Assembly: GCF_028771845.1 (NCBI RefSeq)
Contig: NZ_CP118270.1
Location: 2,914,001 to 2,978,000, forward strand
Direction: 5' to 3'
Length of the DNA: 64,000 nucleotides
From: Paenibacillus marchantiae
GTDB taxonomy: Bacteria > Bacillota > Bacilli > Paenibacillales > Paenibacillaceae
Position 1 is the first letter of the stretch, and each line of letters starts with the position of its first letter. Below are positions 53,601 through 63,074 of the stretch, in pieces. Below the pieces are notes generated by a model. The model had not been told where the DNA came from. It was given only the letters and a program-made list of their open reading frames with translations, and made no database searches. The translations under genes were made by a program, and so were the position numbers.

Positions 53601-56161
53601 GTGAACAAAAGGCAACGAATATATACGGTGCTGGCCAGTGGTGCTGCTGTGATCCTGCTTACAGCCGGACTGCTGTATATCAATAACAGGGGAGTTCCAG
53701 CCGTGGAGGCAACGACTTATCTTGAAGCAACAACAGAGGCTATGCCAACCGAGACGGAATCATTGCAATTCCTTACCGATTCCTCGCAGGGGGTGCTGGG
53801 TATGCAACTGGTCGCCGAGGATCAGGGCCTGGCGCTTTATTACAACGAGGAGACGACGGAAATTGCCGTTCGTGATGGAGCGAGTGGACAGATCTGGTAC
53901 AGCAATCCGAACGAACGTAATCAGGATGGCCTGGCTTCCGCTTATGAAAAGGAAGTGTTGTCCTCCCAGCTGAACGTGTCATTTCGGAATGCGATCGGTA
54001 CACTGGAGAACTTTCCGAACTTTAGCTCCAGCATCAGCAACAAACAGTTTGCAGCTGCCAATGTGGATCAGGGCATTCGTGTTACATACACGCTTGGGGA
54101 TACCTCGCTAGGCATTGATGCTCTGCCCAAACTGATAAGCAAACAGCGTCTGGAGGAGAAGGTACTTTCGAAACTGGATGCCACAGTCGCAAGATATACA
54201 TCTGCCCGCTACTATCCAACCAAGAACAATCCGGATGTGCTAGAACGGTTGGATGGACAGATATCAAAGCAGCTTGTACTGAACAAGATGCTGGATGCCT
54301 TTGAGACGGCGGGTTACACCGCTGAAGATCTTGCTTTTGACAATGAGGAGAATGGAGTCGAAGGCGGGGGCACATCGGATAAACCAAGCTTCGTCATTCC
54401 GGTGGAATATCGGCTGGATCAAGGTTCGCTGGTTGTAACCGTGCCGCTAAGTCAGGTGAAAGAGAGCGGTCAATACCGTATTCGTAATATCGATCTGCTC
54501 GCTTATTTTGGTGCCGCCGATACGAAAGGTGAAGGTTATATGTTTGTACCTGACGGATCAGGTAGTCTGATCCATCTGAATAACGGAAAGGTCAAAGAGG
54601 AGCAGTACGTACAACGTGTGTATGGTGCAGATCCGAATGACAATTCACTCAGTCGCCCGCAGGTTAGTGAATCTGTCCATATGCCTGTCTTTGGTTTGAA
54701 GAACGGTGAACATGCCTGGTTTGCCGTGATTGAAAAAGGGGATGGCATGGCCAGTATCTCTGCGGACATTGGAGGCAGGCAAAATAGCTATAACCACGTC
54801 TACGGCACGTTCTCCCTGCGGGGTGAGGATGAGTTGGAGATGTATACCTCGCAAAAGATGCAGGAGATTCAGCTGCTAAGCGAGGAACCATTCCGCGGGG
54901 ATATTCAGGTGCGATACCATTTCCTTAATGGTAAGGATGCCAGCTATTCCGGGATGGCCCGTTTGTATCAGCAGCAATTGGTTGGGCAGAACGTACTGAA
55001 ACCGCTGGAGGACGATTCAGCCTTGCCTTTTTACGTGGATGTGTTAGGTGCAGTGGACAAAAAAGCTTCATTCCTGGGTGTACCTTATCGGACCACATTG
55101 GCTATGACGACATATGAACAAGCGGCTGAAATGGCTGCGAAGCTGCAGCAGGAAGGTGTGAACCGCGTGCAGATGCGGTATCAGGGATGGTTTGGCGGAG
55201 GTTTCAGCCACCATACACCGACACAGGTCAAGCTGGACAGTGAAGTGGGCAGTCGTTCCGAGTTGCATGATCTGTCTGAACAACTGAAGCAGTCCGGTGG
55301 AGCGTTATTCCCTGATGTGGCGTTCCAGCGTATTTACCACGACGATTGGAACTTTGCCCCATCCTCCGATGCAGCGCGATTTGTCACCAAGGAGACGGCT
55401 GAACTGTATCCATACAGTCCTGCCCTCAACCGGATGGATCAGAGCAAAGACAGTTATTATCTGTTGTCGGCCGCCAAGCTGCCGTATGTGGTGAGCGAGT
55501 TTGCCGGGAAAATCAACAAATTGGAACTCAGCGCATTATCGCTGCGTGATCTCGGGCAGGTATTGAGCTCGGATTATCGGGATAGTCGTGTCATCCACCG
55601 GGAGACCGCGAAGAACATCGTGAAGGAGCAGCTGGGCAAGCTGCAGCAGGAATATCCAAACATGATGTTATCATCCGCTAATGCGTATGCGTGGGGATAT
55701 ACGCAGCATATTGTTAATGCTCCCTCAGGCTCCAGCCGGTTCAACATTACCGATGAGGAAGTTCCTTTTTATGAGATGGTCATTCATGGATATATGGACT
55801 ACGCTGCTTCCGCAATGAATACGTCAGGGGATCAGGATCTGCGCAAACAGCTGCTCCGCAGTTTCAATGGACGTATGAACCATCGTCCAAGCTGAAGCTG
55901 ACCAGTTATGATTCGGCTTATGCCACTGACTTTGCTTATTGGGTAGATGACGCAGCAGCCTTATACAAGGAAGCGAATGAGGTATTAGGTCATTTGCGGA
56001 ACCAGCCAATAACCGAGCATGAACGAGTTCAGGATGGCGTGGTGCGTATCACATACAGTGGCGATGCAACGATTTTGGTGAATTACACGGCTGATCCGGT
56101 AACGATTGATGGAATTACCGTTGGCGGGGCGGACTATGCAGTGGAAGGAGTGAACCGATGA
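53601..56161 (+). pseudogene. DUF5696 protein gene, disrupted near the C-terminus
   Basis: Signal/anchor (1-36), then a large all-beta domain and a TIM-barrel-like C-terminal part; DUF5696 family. The intact frame from 53601 ends at TGA 55893 after NGRMNHRPS. In the next frame FQWTYEPSSKLKLTSYDSAY continues to TGA 56159-56161, giving the missing tail (YWVDDAAALYKEANEVLG and a beta-rich end). The frame change is equivalent to a loss of 1 mod 3 bases at about 55850-55862. Homologues have roughly seven more residues there, and CCGC direct matches flank the site, so a deletion of about 22-25 nt is likely. Truncated product 764 aa. Confidence 0.8.
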
Positions 56162-57057
56162 GAACCCTTCGTTTATCCTTGAAATCACGGAGAGCGCTGC
56201 TTGGCCTTGCGTTTATTTCGCCCTGGCTGATTGGTTTCATCTTCTTGTTCGCTACGCCGCTGCTGCAATCGATCCGGTTCAGTTTGAGCAATCTGTCGGT
56301 TGCCCCAGGAGGATATGTACTGGATTTTATCGGTTTGAAAAATTTCAAAGATGCCATCCTGGTCGATGCAACATTTAACCGGATCTTGGTGGATTCGGTC
56401 GGAGCGATGCTGCTGAATGTGCCGATGATTCTATTCTTCAGTTTATTTACGGCGACACTGCTTAACCAGAAATTCAAGGGCAGAACGATGGCACGTGCGA
56501 TCTTCTTCCTGCCGGTCATTCTGGCCTCCAGTGCTGTGGCGGCGGCCGAGTCCGCAGGTCTGATCAATCTGATGGGAGACATCAGTGCAGTGGATACGTC
56601 GGCGGAGGGGGGAGCTTCGTTCAACGTCGTTTCAATCGTGCGAATGCTGAATGATGTGGGGCTGCCAATGGCATATGTCGATTACATCGTTGAAGCCATC
56701 ATGCGCATTTACGATATTGTCAGCAGCTCTGGCGTACAGATTCTGATCTTCCTCGCTGCGCTGCAATCGGTACCCGGCTCGATGTATGAAGTGGCCAAAA
56801 TTGAAGGTGCAACGGCCTATGAATCCTTCTGGAAAATTACGTTTCCGATGGTGAGTCCATTGATCCTGACGAATGTCATCTATACGATTATTGATTCCTT
56901 TGCAGGCAGCCCGGTGACGGAGGCCATCTACCAGACGGCATTTAAAACCCAGAACTTCGGCCTGAGCTCAGCCATGTCCTGGCTGTATACGCTGGTCATC
57001 GGTCTGGTATTGGTTGTTGTGGGATGGGTACTGTCACGACGGGTTCATTACAACTGA
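56158..57057 (+). CDS. Sugar ABC transporter permease
   Basis: A 299-aa permease with six helices; EAA loop is EVAKIEGATAYESFWKITFP (about 200-219). Its ATG overlaps the stop of the DUF5696 tail (ATGA), confirming that the tail is in the operon. Partner of the next permease; together they form a second transporter in this locus. Confidence 0.92.
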   Translation: MRTLRLSLKSRRALLGLAFISPWLIGFIFLFATPLLQSIRFSLSNLSVAPGGYVLDFIGLKNFKDAILVDATFNRILVDSVGAMLLNVPMILFFSLFTATLLNQKFKGRTMARAIFFLPVILASSAVAAAESAGLINLMGDISAVDTSAEGGASFNVVSIVRMLNDVGLPMAYVDYIVEAIMRIYDIVSSSGVQILIFLAALQSVPGSMYEVAKIEGATAYESFWKITFPMVSPLILTNVIYTIIDSFAGSPVTEAIYQTAFKTQNFGLSSAMSWLYTLVIGLVLVVVGWVLSRRVHYN

Positions 57058-57089
57058 AAGCTAACGAACGTTGAAGGAGGCATGAGACT

Positions 57090-58100
57090 ATGGCTGTGTC
57101 GGGAACGGATCGCATGGTGGTGGTTCCGAAAGAGAACTACCGCATGCAGAGGGTACGAAACAAGACATCGGACCTCCTGTATTCCATCTTCAGATATGCA
57201 TTGATTATTGGTATTTCATTTATTATTTTGTATCCATTGTTTCTTAAAATCTCGGTTGCGTTCAAAGATAAACAGGATATCTATAATCCGACCATCTATA
57301 TGATTCCCCAGCATTTTACGCTGGATAATATCAAGCTTGCGGCGCAGGTGATGGATTATTTACCTTTGCTGGCGAATACGTTGTTGTTCGTCACGATTAC
57401 AACGCTGCTCACAGCGATATCCTGTGCGTTAGCCGGGTACGGCTTCGCCCGCTTTTCTTTTCCCGGCAGCAATGTGCTGTTTGTATTAGTCATCCTCACT
57501 ATTTTAGTACCGACAAGCACCCTGATGGTGCCGATGTATCTGCATTTCCGCAACTTTGATTTTCTCGGCATGATTCGGCTGTTCACGGGGCGAGAAGGGA
57601 TCAACCTGCTGAATACATACTGGCCGTCGATGATTACTGCGGCTACGGCTGGTGGGCTGAAGGCGGGGCTGTTCATTTATATTTTCCGCCAGTTCTTCAA
57701 GGGCATGCCCAAGGAAATTGAAGAAGCTGCACTGATTGATGGAGCAGGCGGATTCCGGACATTTGCCCGAATTATGCTGCCGAACGCCATTTCACCGCTG
57801 ATCACAGTCATACTGTTCTCGTTTGTCTGGCAGTACAACGATACGTTCTATTCCGCGCTATTTATGAGTGAAAGCCCGCTTATTTCGCTGAAGGTGGCTT
57901 CATTGCCTGCCCAGGCGAACCAGCTAATTCCCCAATTGATGGGATTTGGCTCAAACTCAGGCATGAAGGCAGATCCCAATTATGTTGCCATGATCGTGGA
58001 TACAGGAATTCTGCTGGCGATTGCACCGCTCATTATTTTGTATTTGTTTGTACAGCGCTATTTCGTCGAGAGTATTGAACGTTCAGGTGTAGTTGGTTAA
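57090..58100 (+). CDS. Carbohydrate ABC transporter permease
   Basis: A 336-aa permease with a longer cytoplasmic N-terminus (about 35 residues) before six helices; EAA loop EIEEAALIDGAGGFRTFARI (about 208-227). AAGGAGGCATG precedes the ATG. The GH26 gene follows it. Confidence 0.92.
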   Translation: MAVSGTDRMVVVPKENYRMQRVRNKTSDLLYSIFRYALIIGISFIILYPLFLKISVAFKDKQDIYNPTIYMIPQHFTLDNIKLAAQVMDYLPLLANTLLFVTITTLLTAISCALAGYGFARFSFPGSNVLFVLVILTILVPTSTLMVPMYLHFRNFDFLGMIRLFTGREGINLLNTYWPSMITAATAGGLKAGLFIYIFRQFFKGMPKEIEEAALIDGAGGFRTFARIMLPNAISPLITVILFSFVWQYNDTFYSALFMSESPLISLKVASLPAQANQLIPQLMGFGSNSGMKADPNYVAMIVDTGILLAIAPLIILYLFVQRYFVESIERSGVVG

Positions 58101-58191
58101 CCGGGCTTGGCGTAGTCGTGTAGGATGCGTAATTCGGGTGTGTTTGATATTTGGGTCTCTATGTATCCTACCTTGGAATGGGGGATTATCA

Positions 58192-59154
58192 ATGACGGAA
58201 CAAAAGATAAGCGGTTATTTGGTGAATAAAGATGCGACTTCCGAGGCTAGAGAACTGATGAAGTACTTGGCGGAGCGTTATGGAAAAGGGGTACTGTCCG
58301 GCCAGCAGGATTACGGCAATCTGAACTGGATTAATGAGAATACAGGCCGCAAGCCGGCGGTAATTGGATTCGATCTCATGGATTATTCTCCATCAAGGAC
58401 AGAACGCGGCGCGATCTCTCAGGAGATTCGGGATGCGATTGCATGGCATCTGCAAGGCGGAATTGTGACATTGTGTTGGCACTGGAATGCACCTACTCAT
58501 CTGATAGATGAACCAGGCAAAGAATGGTGGCGCGGTTTCTATACGGATGCCACCACCTACGATCTCGATTCAGCATTGGCTCATCCTGAATCGCAAGAGT
58601 ATACCTTATTGATCCGGGATATCGATGCCATTGCAGTACATCTGCAAGAACTCAAGGAGGCTGGGGTGCCTGTGTTATTCCGGCCGCTTCATGAAGCGGA
58701 AGGAGGCTGGTTCTGGTGGGGAGCCAAAGGACCTGAACCTGCCAAACAGTTATACCGCCTAATGTATGATCAATTGGTCAACACGTATGAGCTGGGTAAT
58801 CTGATCTGGGTGTGGAACTCGGAAAAGCCGGATTGGTATCCGGGTGACGATGTGGTGGACATTGTGAGTGTGGATGTGTATCCAGAAGCAGGCGATCACA
58901 GCCCATTAGCTAAGCGTTATGAAAATCTGCGTGAATTAGTGAATGACAGCAAAATCATTGCTTTAGCCGAGAATGGCTCCATTCCTGATCCAAAGCAGAT
59001 GAAAGAGCAAGGTGTACATTGGAGCTGGTTCTGTACCTGGACAGGGGAATTCCTAAAGGGTGGCAATCATAATACCGTGGCGTATTTGAAGGAAGTATAT
59101 AATAGTGAAGAAGTCATTACGCTGGATCAATTACCGAAGTGGAGTTGGAGATAG
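58192..59154 (+). CDS. GH26 beta-mannanase-like glycoside hydrolase
   Basis: A 320-aa GH26 enzyme. The acid/base motif FRPLHEAEGGWFWWG gives His167 and Glu168, and the nucleophile is Glu260 in IIALAENGS. IVTLCWHWNAP and WVWNSEKPDWYPGDD also match the family. It would cut beta-1,4-mannan or related glycans. No obvious signal peptide from ATG 58192; a TTG at 58093 in the same frame adds 33 residues with a hydrophobic stretch (VIRVCLIFGSLCILPW), so secretion is possible. GGGGGA lies before 58192. Confidence 0.9.
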   Translation: MTEQKISGYLVNKDATSEARELMKYLAERYGKGVLSGQQDYGNLNWINENTGRKPAVIGFDLMDYSPSRTERGAISQEIRDAIAWHLQGGIVTLCWHWNAPTHLIDEPGKEWWRGFYTDATTYDLDSALAHPESQEYTLLIRDIDAIAVHLQELKEAGVPVLFRPLHEAEGGWFWWGAKGPEPAKQLYRLMYDQLVNTYELGNLIWVWNSEKPDWYPGDDVVDIVSVDVYPEAGDHSPLAKRYENLRELVNDSKIIALAENGSIPDPKQMKEQGVHWSWFCTWTGEFLKGGNHNTVAYLKEVYNSEEVITLDQLPKWSWR

Positions 59155-59270
59155 GGGTATTATCTGAACTTCTACCGACGTGAAAAAAAGGGGGGTGTTC
59201 CATAAGTCATGAACATGACGGTGGACGCCTCTTGTTCGCGTTAATTTGGCCTGCCTTGAGAATCGGACCT

Positions 59271-59588
59271 TTAAGGTGCGCTAGATTCGTTAGCACGTTG
59301 CAAGTTTGACGCATTCCGCTCACCTGAATTATTGGATAGCATGGCACTGATTTTTGGATACAATGCCTCATTGGAAGTAAACAAGATGTAGGATTGATTG
59401 GTTGTACGGATCAGGATTGTTTCGGAAGCGCCATACGCTGCGCCGATTCGAATGGCTGAAGGCTCACTTCCACCATATGTATCATCAAGGGTAACTGCTT
59501 TAATATCTGAGATGAGAATTTCTATTTTGGAAAGCTGCCAACGGATGATGAGTTTATTCTGTACTTGCTGTACTTTAATGCCTAACAT
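59271..59588 (-). CDS. SunI-like PH-domain protein
   Basis: A 105-aa protein with MLGIKVQQVQNKLIIRWQLS at the start, then ISDIKAVTLDDTYGG and NQSYILFTSNE, as in YnzG/SunI. SunI gives producer immunity to sublancin. This orphan sequence differs in the C-terminal 25 residues and has no N-terminal membrane anchor. AAAGGAGG lies 8 nt before ATG 59588 (minus). No sublancin-type gene is in the window. Confidence 0.75.
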   Translation of the reverse strand: MLGIKVQQVQNKLIIRWQLSKIEILISDIKAVTLDDTYGGSEPSAIRIGAAYGASETILIRTTNQSYILFTSNEALYPKISAMLSNNSGERNASNLQRANESSAP

Positions 59589-59650
59589 ACACACAACCTC
59601 CTTTTAAGCCTGTTGAAGATAAATGCCTTTTTATTAGTTTATCACTTATT

Positions 59651-59730
59651 GAATGGAGAGGTGCTGAATCATTCTGGAGTAGCGAAGCAGCGATCCGAAG
59701 ATGGTACTGTAATTGAAATGGCATAGTGCA
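59651..59730 (+). repeat. Structured RNA element, copy 3 (internally deleted)
   Basis: GAATGGAGAGG is followed by CTGGAGTAGCGAAG (59674-59687) and then GCAGCGATCCGAAG at once, so the CGCCTTT hairpin tail and the whole second stem are missing. The TGGC motif is kept (59719-59722). The outer closing stem is not convincing (TAAGCC / GGCTTA only). It lies 105 nt before the disrupted gene at 59835. Confidence 0.5.
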
Positions 59731-59834
59731 CCAGAGGAAATGGCTTACTACAGTTATTTCCATACATGTTGGCATGATGTACACTATGACTAACGAAACA
59801 GGGGACGAAGAGATGTACATGAAGGTGGTGCCAT

Positions 59835-60246
59835 ATGACAGACCTGAACGCGTATCATTATTTTGAAAAAAGGGTTGGACCATTCCGCAATCTCTCCAGT
59901 CTGTCCGAGCAGGATGCAGAAGCCGTTGCGCAGCATATCCGGCAGGAAGGCCGGAATTTTGCCAGTCAGCGATCAGCAGATTACATGATGATTCGAAGAG
60001 AACTTGAGCGGAAAGCGTACGAGCAGTTTATCTCCAAAGGTGGGAAACCGACCAACCGTTATCCTCACTATATGACCCTGGGTGCATACGCGTGGTTGGA
60101 ATCATGGTATACCGAACCGGATTGGGTCACGATCTTATGGGAGGATCTGCCTGCCTCAGGAATGGAATCAACAGGGTGATCTCGGACCGGAGCGTTATAT
60201 CGAAGTACAGGTGTGGAACGAGAGAATTATCAGGCCATATCGCTGA
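59835..60246 (+). pseudogene. Hypothetical protein gene with internal deletion
   Basis: The frame from 59835 encodes YYFEKRVGPFRNL-type start, then RSADYMMIRRELE, GGKPTNRYPHYMTLGAYAWLESWY and stops at TGA 60177 after PASGMESTG. In another frame the same stretch reads LPQEWNQQGDLGPERYIEVQV and ends at TGA 60244-60246, the expected C-terminus of this protein type. About 60 central residues of homologues are absent. GCCTGCCT at about 60147-60154 is a likely microhomology junction. It is a decayed gene or an assembly gap. Confidence 0.65.
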
Positions 60247-60451
60247 GACAAAAGGGTTTAGGGGCTATTTATGCCGATTTTAACAGGTGCAAAAAAGTGC
60301 AATTGCAGGAAATACGGGTGTTCGATATAGTGAGTGAAAGCTTTGACCAGTGCCGAAGATCATTCTTCATTGGCCTGTAGAAGTCCCTTTTTTTAGGTAT
60401 TAATCCGATTAATGCGATAGGTTTAAGATACTAAGGAGGATGGGAAAGCTC
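60247..60451 (+). other. Intergenic region before the second ABC operon
   Basis: About 205 nt with no gene. AAGGAGG at 60433-60439 serves the binding protein. No firm promoter found. Confidence 0.4.
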
Positions 60452-62029
60452 ATGCAAAAAGTGGGGAAACGAAACACCCGTAGTTTAACCTGGATCATAT
60501 CGATTGTGTTGGTTTTATCTGTTGTACTCAGTGCATGCGGAAATAAAGAAGAAGGCCAGGCGAACGGAAGCAATGGTAATGCGGATTATCCATTGGAAGT
60601 CAGTATCATGACGATTACGCCAAGTGCGGTTCCTGCAGCGGATGATAATGTCATCAAGCGTGCGATCGAAAAGGCGACGAATTCCAAAATGAACATCCAG
60701 TGGGTTTCCAACAATATTTATGGTGACAAGCTGAATCTGACACTCGCTTCAGGGGATATCCCGGATTTGATCATGATCAATGACCCGTTCGGAAGCACGT
60801 TTACCAAGATGGTCAAACAAGGGGCTTTCTGGGATGTCACGCCTTATATCAAGGATTATCCCAATCTGAGCAACGGTATTCCCGACATTGCCTGGGAAAC
60901 AACCAAGGCAGCGGATGGCAACAATTATGGTATTCCCCGCCCCCGCCCGGTAACCGGAGACTCCTTTTTCATCATCCGCAAGGATTGGCTCGACAAATTG
61001 AATTTGCAGGTGCCGGAGACCACGGATGAGCTGTTCGAAGTGATGAAGGCTTTTGTGGAGCAGGACCCGGATGGGAATGGAGCCAAAGATACGACGGCAC
61101 TTGCCGCTTATATCAGTCCGGATGATCTTGGCTGGGGAGGCAATCTTGGTCCTGTACTGGGTGCCATTGAAAGTTCATTTATTGGAACCAACAGCAGTTG
61201 GAAATGGGATGAATCGCAAGGGAAGCTGATCTACAGGGAGTTGCTGCCTGAGGTTAGAGAATCCCTTCAATATCTGACCAAAGCCTACAGCAGCGGCATG
61301 ATGCCGGAAGATCTGCTTTCGCTCAAGCTGACACAGGCAAGGGAATTGTTCAAGCGTAATCAGGCGGGCATTATTGTGGACAAGACAGGAACGATGCGCA
61401 AAATCTATGCTGATGATTTGAAGAAGGTTGATCCTTCTTTCAAATATACGGACTTTTACCCTCTGACCAATCTGAATGGATACAACCCAAAAGGGGCTGG
61501 ATACAACGGTATTCTGGCGATCCCTGCGAGTGTGCCGGAAGAGAAGATGAAACGTATTCTGAAGTTGCTGGACACCTGGATGAACCCCGAAGTATTTGAA
61601 ATTCAGCAGTTCGGGATTGAAGGCACACATTATGAAGTGGTGGATGGCAAAAAGGTAACGAATACCGAGAAATTGACGGCGGATAACGCCTCGGATTTCA
61701 ATCATATCGTCAACGTTATTGACCTGCCTTGGGATACGACAGGCGAAACGGATGAAGAAACACAGGCGAATGAACTGTTCAAGAAAGTGGAGGCCGAACG
61801 GGACAAAACCAGTGTAGCCGATCTATCTGCAGGCCTTCAATCGGAGACCGGGCAGAAGGTTCTGTCTGAACTCAACAAGAAGATTCAGGACCTGAAAGCG
61901 AAGATTATATTGGGCCGAGAGCCGATTGAAGCTTGGGATACCTTTGTGGAATCGCTGCGTAATGACCCGAATGTTCAAGCGATGAGTGATGAGATGACAG
62001 AGGCGTATAAGAAAAGAAACGGACAGTGA
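60452..62029 (+). CDS. LplA-like ABC solute-binding lipoprotein
   Basis: A 525-aa extracellular solute-binding protein with a lipoprotein signal: about 12-28, ending LSAC, Cys29. It resembles the LplA-type long binding proteins (YPLEVSIMTITPSAVP, QWVSNNIYGDKLN). The ligand is unknown. ATG 60452 is 12 nt from AAGGAGG; the ATG at 60440 overlaps that ribosome binding site and is unlikely. First of three genes. Confidence 0.9.
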   Translation: MQKVGKRNTRSLTWIISIVLVLSVVLSACGNKEEGQANGSNGNADYPLEVSIMTITPSAVPAADDNVIKRAIEKATNSKMNIQWVSNNIYGDKLNLTLASGDIPDLIMINDPFGSTFTKMVKQGAFWDVTPYIKDYPNLSNGIPDIAWETTKAADGNNYGIPRPRPVTGDSFFIIRKDWLDKLNLQVPETTDELFEVMKAFVEQDPDGNGAKDTTALAAYISPDDLGWGGNLGPVLGAIESSFIGTNSSWKWDESQGKLIYRELLPEVRESLQYLTKAYSSGMMPEDLLSLKLTQARELFKRNQAGIIVDKTGTMRKIYADDLKKVDPSFKYTDFYPLTNLNGYNPKGAGYNGILAIPASVPEEKMKRILKLLDTWMNPEVFEIQQFGIEGTHYEVVDGKKVTNTEKLTADNASDFNHIVNVIDLPWDTTGETDEETQANELFKKVEAERDKTSVADLSAGLQSETGQKVLSELNKKIQDLKAKIILGREPIEAWDTFVESLRNDPNVQAMSDEMTEAYKKRNGQ

Positions 62030-62053
62030 GTCTGAGGGAAGGAGCTGCAAACC

Positions 62054-63022
62054 ATGAGCATCCATGAGCAACGAATGAACACGGTCAAGGGGAAGCAGAC
62101 TTCAGCCAGAAGCAAATGGTTAAACTTGCTGTCCGCGCTCCGGCGTGACCAGTCGTTATACTTGCTGGCCTTGCCAGGTATCCTGTTCTTTCTTGTTTTC
62201 AAATATATCCCGATGTGGGGCATCATCATTGCTTTTCAGGATTATTCCCCTTTTCGTGGCATTCAGGGCAGTGAGTGGGTCGGGCTGCAGCACTTTACTG
62301 AACTCTTTGCCAATCCGGATTTTGCTTTGCTGTTCCGAAACACACTGGCGATTAGTCTGTTGAATCTGATTCTGTTCTTTCCTTTTCCGATTCTGATTTC
62401 TTTGGGACTTAACGAACTGCGAAGTGTGGCGTACAAGAGACTAATTCAAACGATTATCTACATGCCACACTTTCTGTCCTGGGTAATTATTGCCGGGTTA
62501 ACGCTGCTGCTATTCGCCAAAGGAACGGGACTGATTAACGAACTGTTCACCTTATGGGGCTGGCCGCGAGTGGATATATTGACGAACCCGGACAGCTTCT
62601 GGGTGATGGTGACTTTGCAAGCGATGTGGAAGGAAGCAGGGTGGGGAACGATTGTGTTTCTGGCCGCCATGGCGAGTGTGGACACCCAACTATATGAGGC
62701 GGCACGAATGGATGGGGCAGGGCGGCTGCGTCAGATCTGGCACATTACACTGCCTGCCATCCGTAGTGTCATCATCGTGCTCCTGATTTTAAGACTGGGA
62801 GACATCATGGAGGTTGGATTTGAGCAAATTTTCCTTATGTACAACGGTGCTGTATCCGAAGTGGCTGAAGTATTCGACACCTATGTATACCGTACAGGGA
62901 TCGAGCAGGGAGATTTCAGCTATAGTACGGCGGTTGGACTGTTCAAATCGGTGATTGGACTGGTACTGGTTGTGGTTGCAAACCGCGTGGTAAAACGCAT
63001 GGGCCAGGAAGGTGTTTACTAG
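62054..63022 (+). CDS. LplB-like ABC permease
   Basis: A 322-aa permease of the LplB type. The start LYLLALPGILFFLVFKYIPMWGIIIAFQDYSPFRGI is typical. Six helices, EAA loop EAARMDGAGRLRQIWHITLP (about 215-234). GGAAGGAG lies upstream. The next gene overlaps only by its unused upstream extension; its real ATG is 53 nt after this stop. Confidence 0.93.
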   Translation: MSIHEQRMNTVKGKQTSARSKWLNLLSALRRDQSLYLLALPGILFFLVFKYIPMWGIIIAFQDYSPFRGIQGSEWVGLQHFTELFANPDFALLFRNTLAISLLNLILFFPFPILISLGLNELRSVAYKRLIQTIIYMPHFLSWVIIAGLTLLLFAKGTGLINELFTLWGWPRVDILTNPDSFWVMVTLQAMWKEAGWGTIVFLAAMASVDTQLYEAARMDGAGRLRQIWHITLPAIRSVIIVLLILRLGDIMEVGFEQIFLMYNGAVSEVAEVFDTYVYRTGIEQGDFSYSTAVGLFKSVIGLVLVVVANRVVKRMGQEGVY

Positions 63023-63074
63023 TTTCGATACCCGTATTCGGATCAGACATTGTTTCAGGGGAAGGAGGTTTCGC

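Noticed and set aside
56115..56624. Minus-strand open frame opposite the permease
   Set aside because: Overlaps a clear permease with EAA loop; no ribosome binding site.
58093..58191. N-terminal extension of the GH26 enzyme as a signal peptide
   Set aside because: Starts with TTG inside the upstream gene and lacks a ribosome binding site; the hydrophobic stretch is not followed by a clear cleavage site. Kept as a possibility only.
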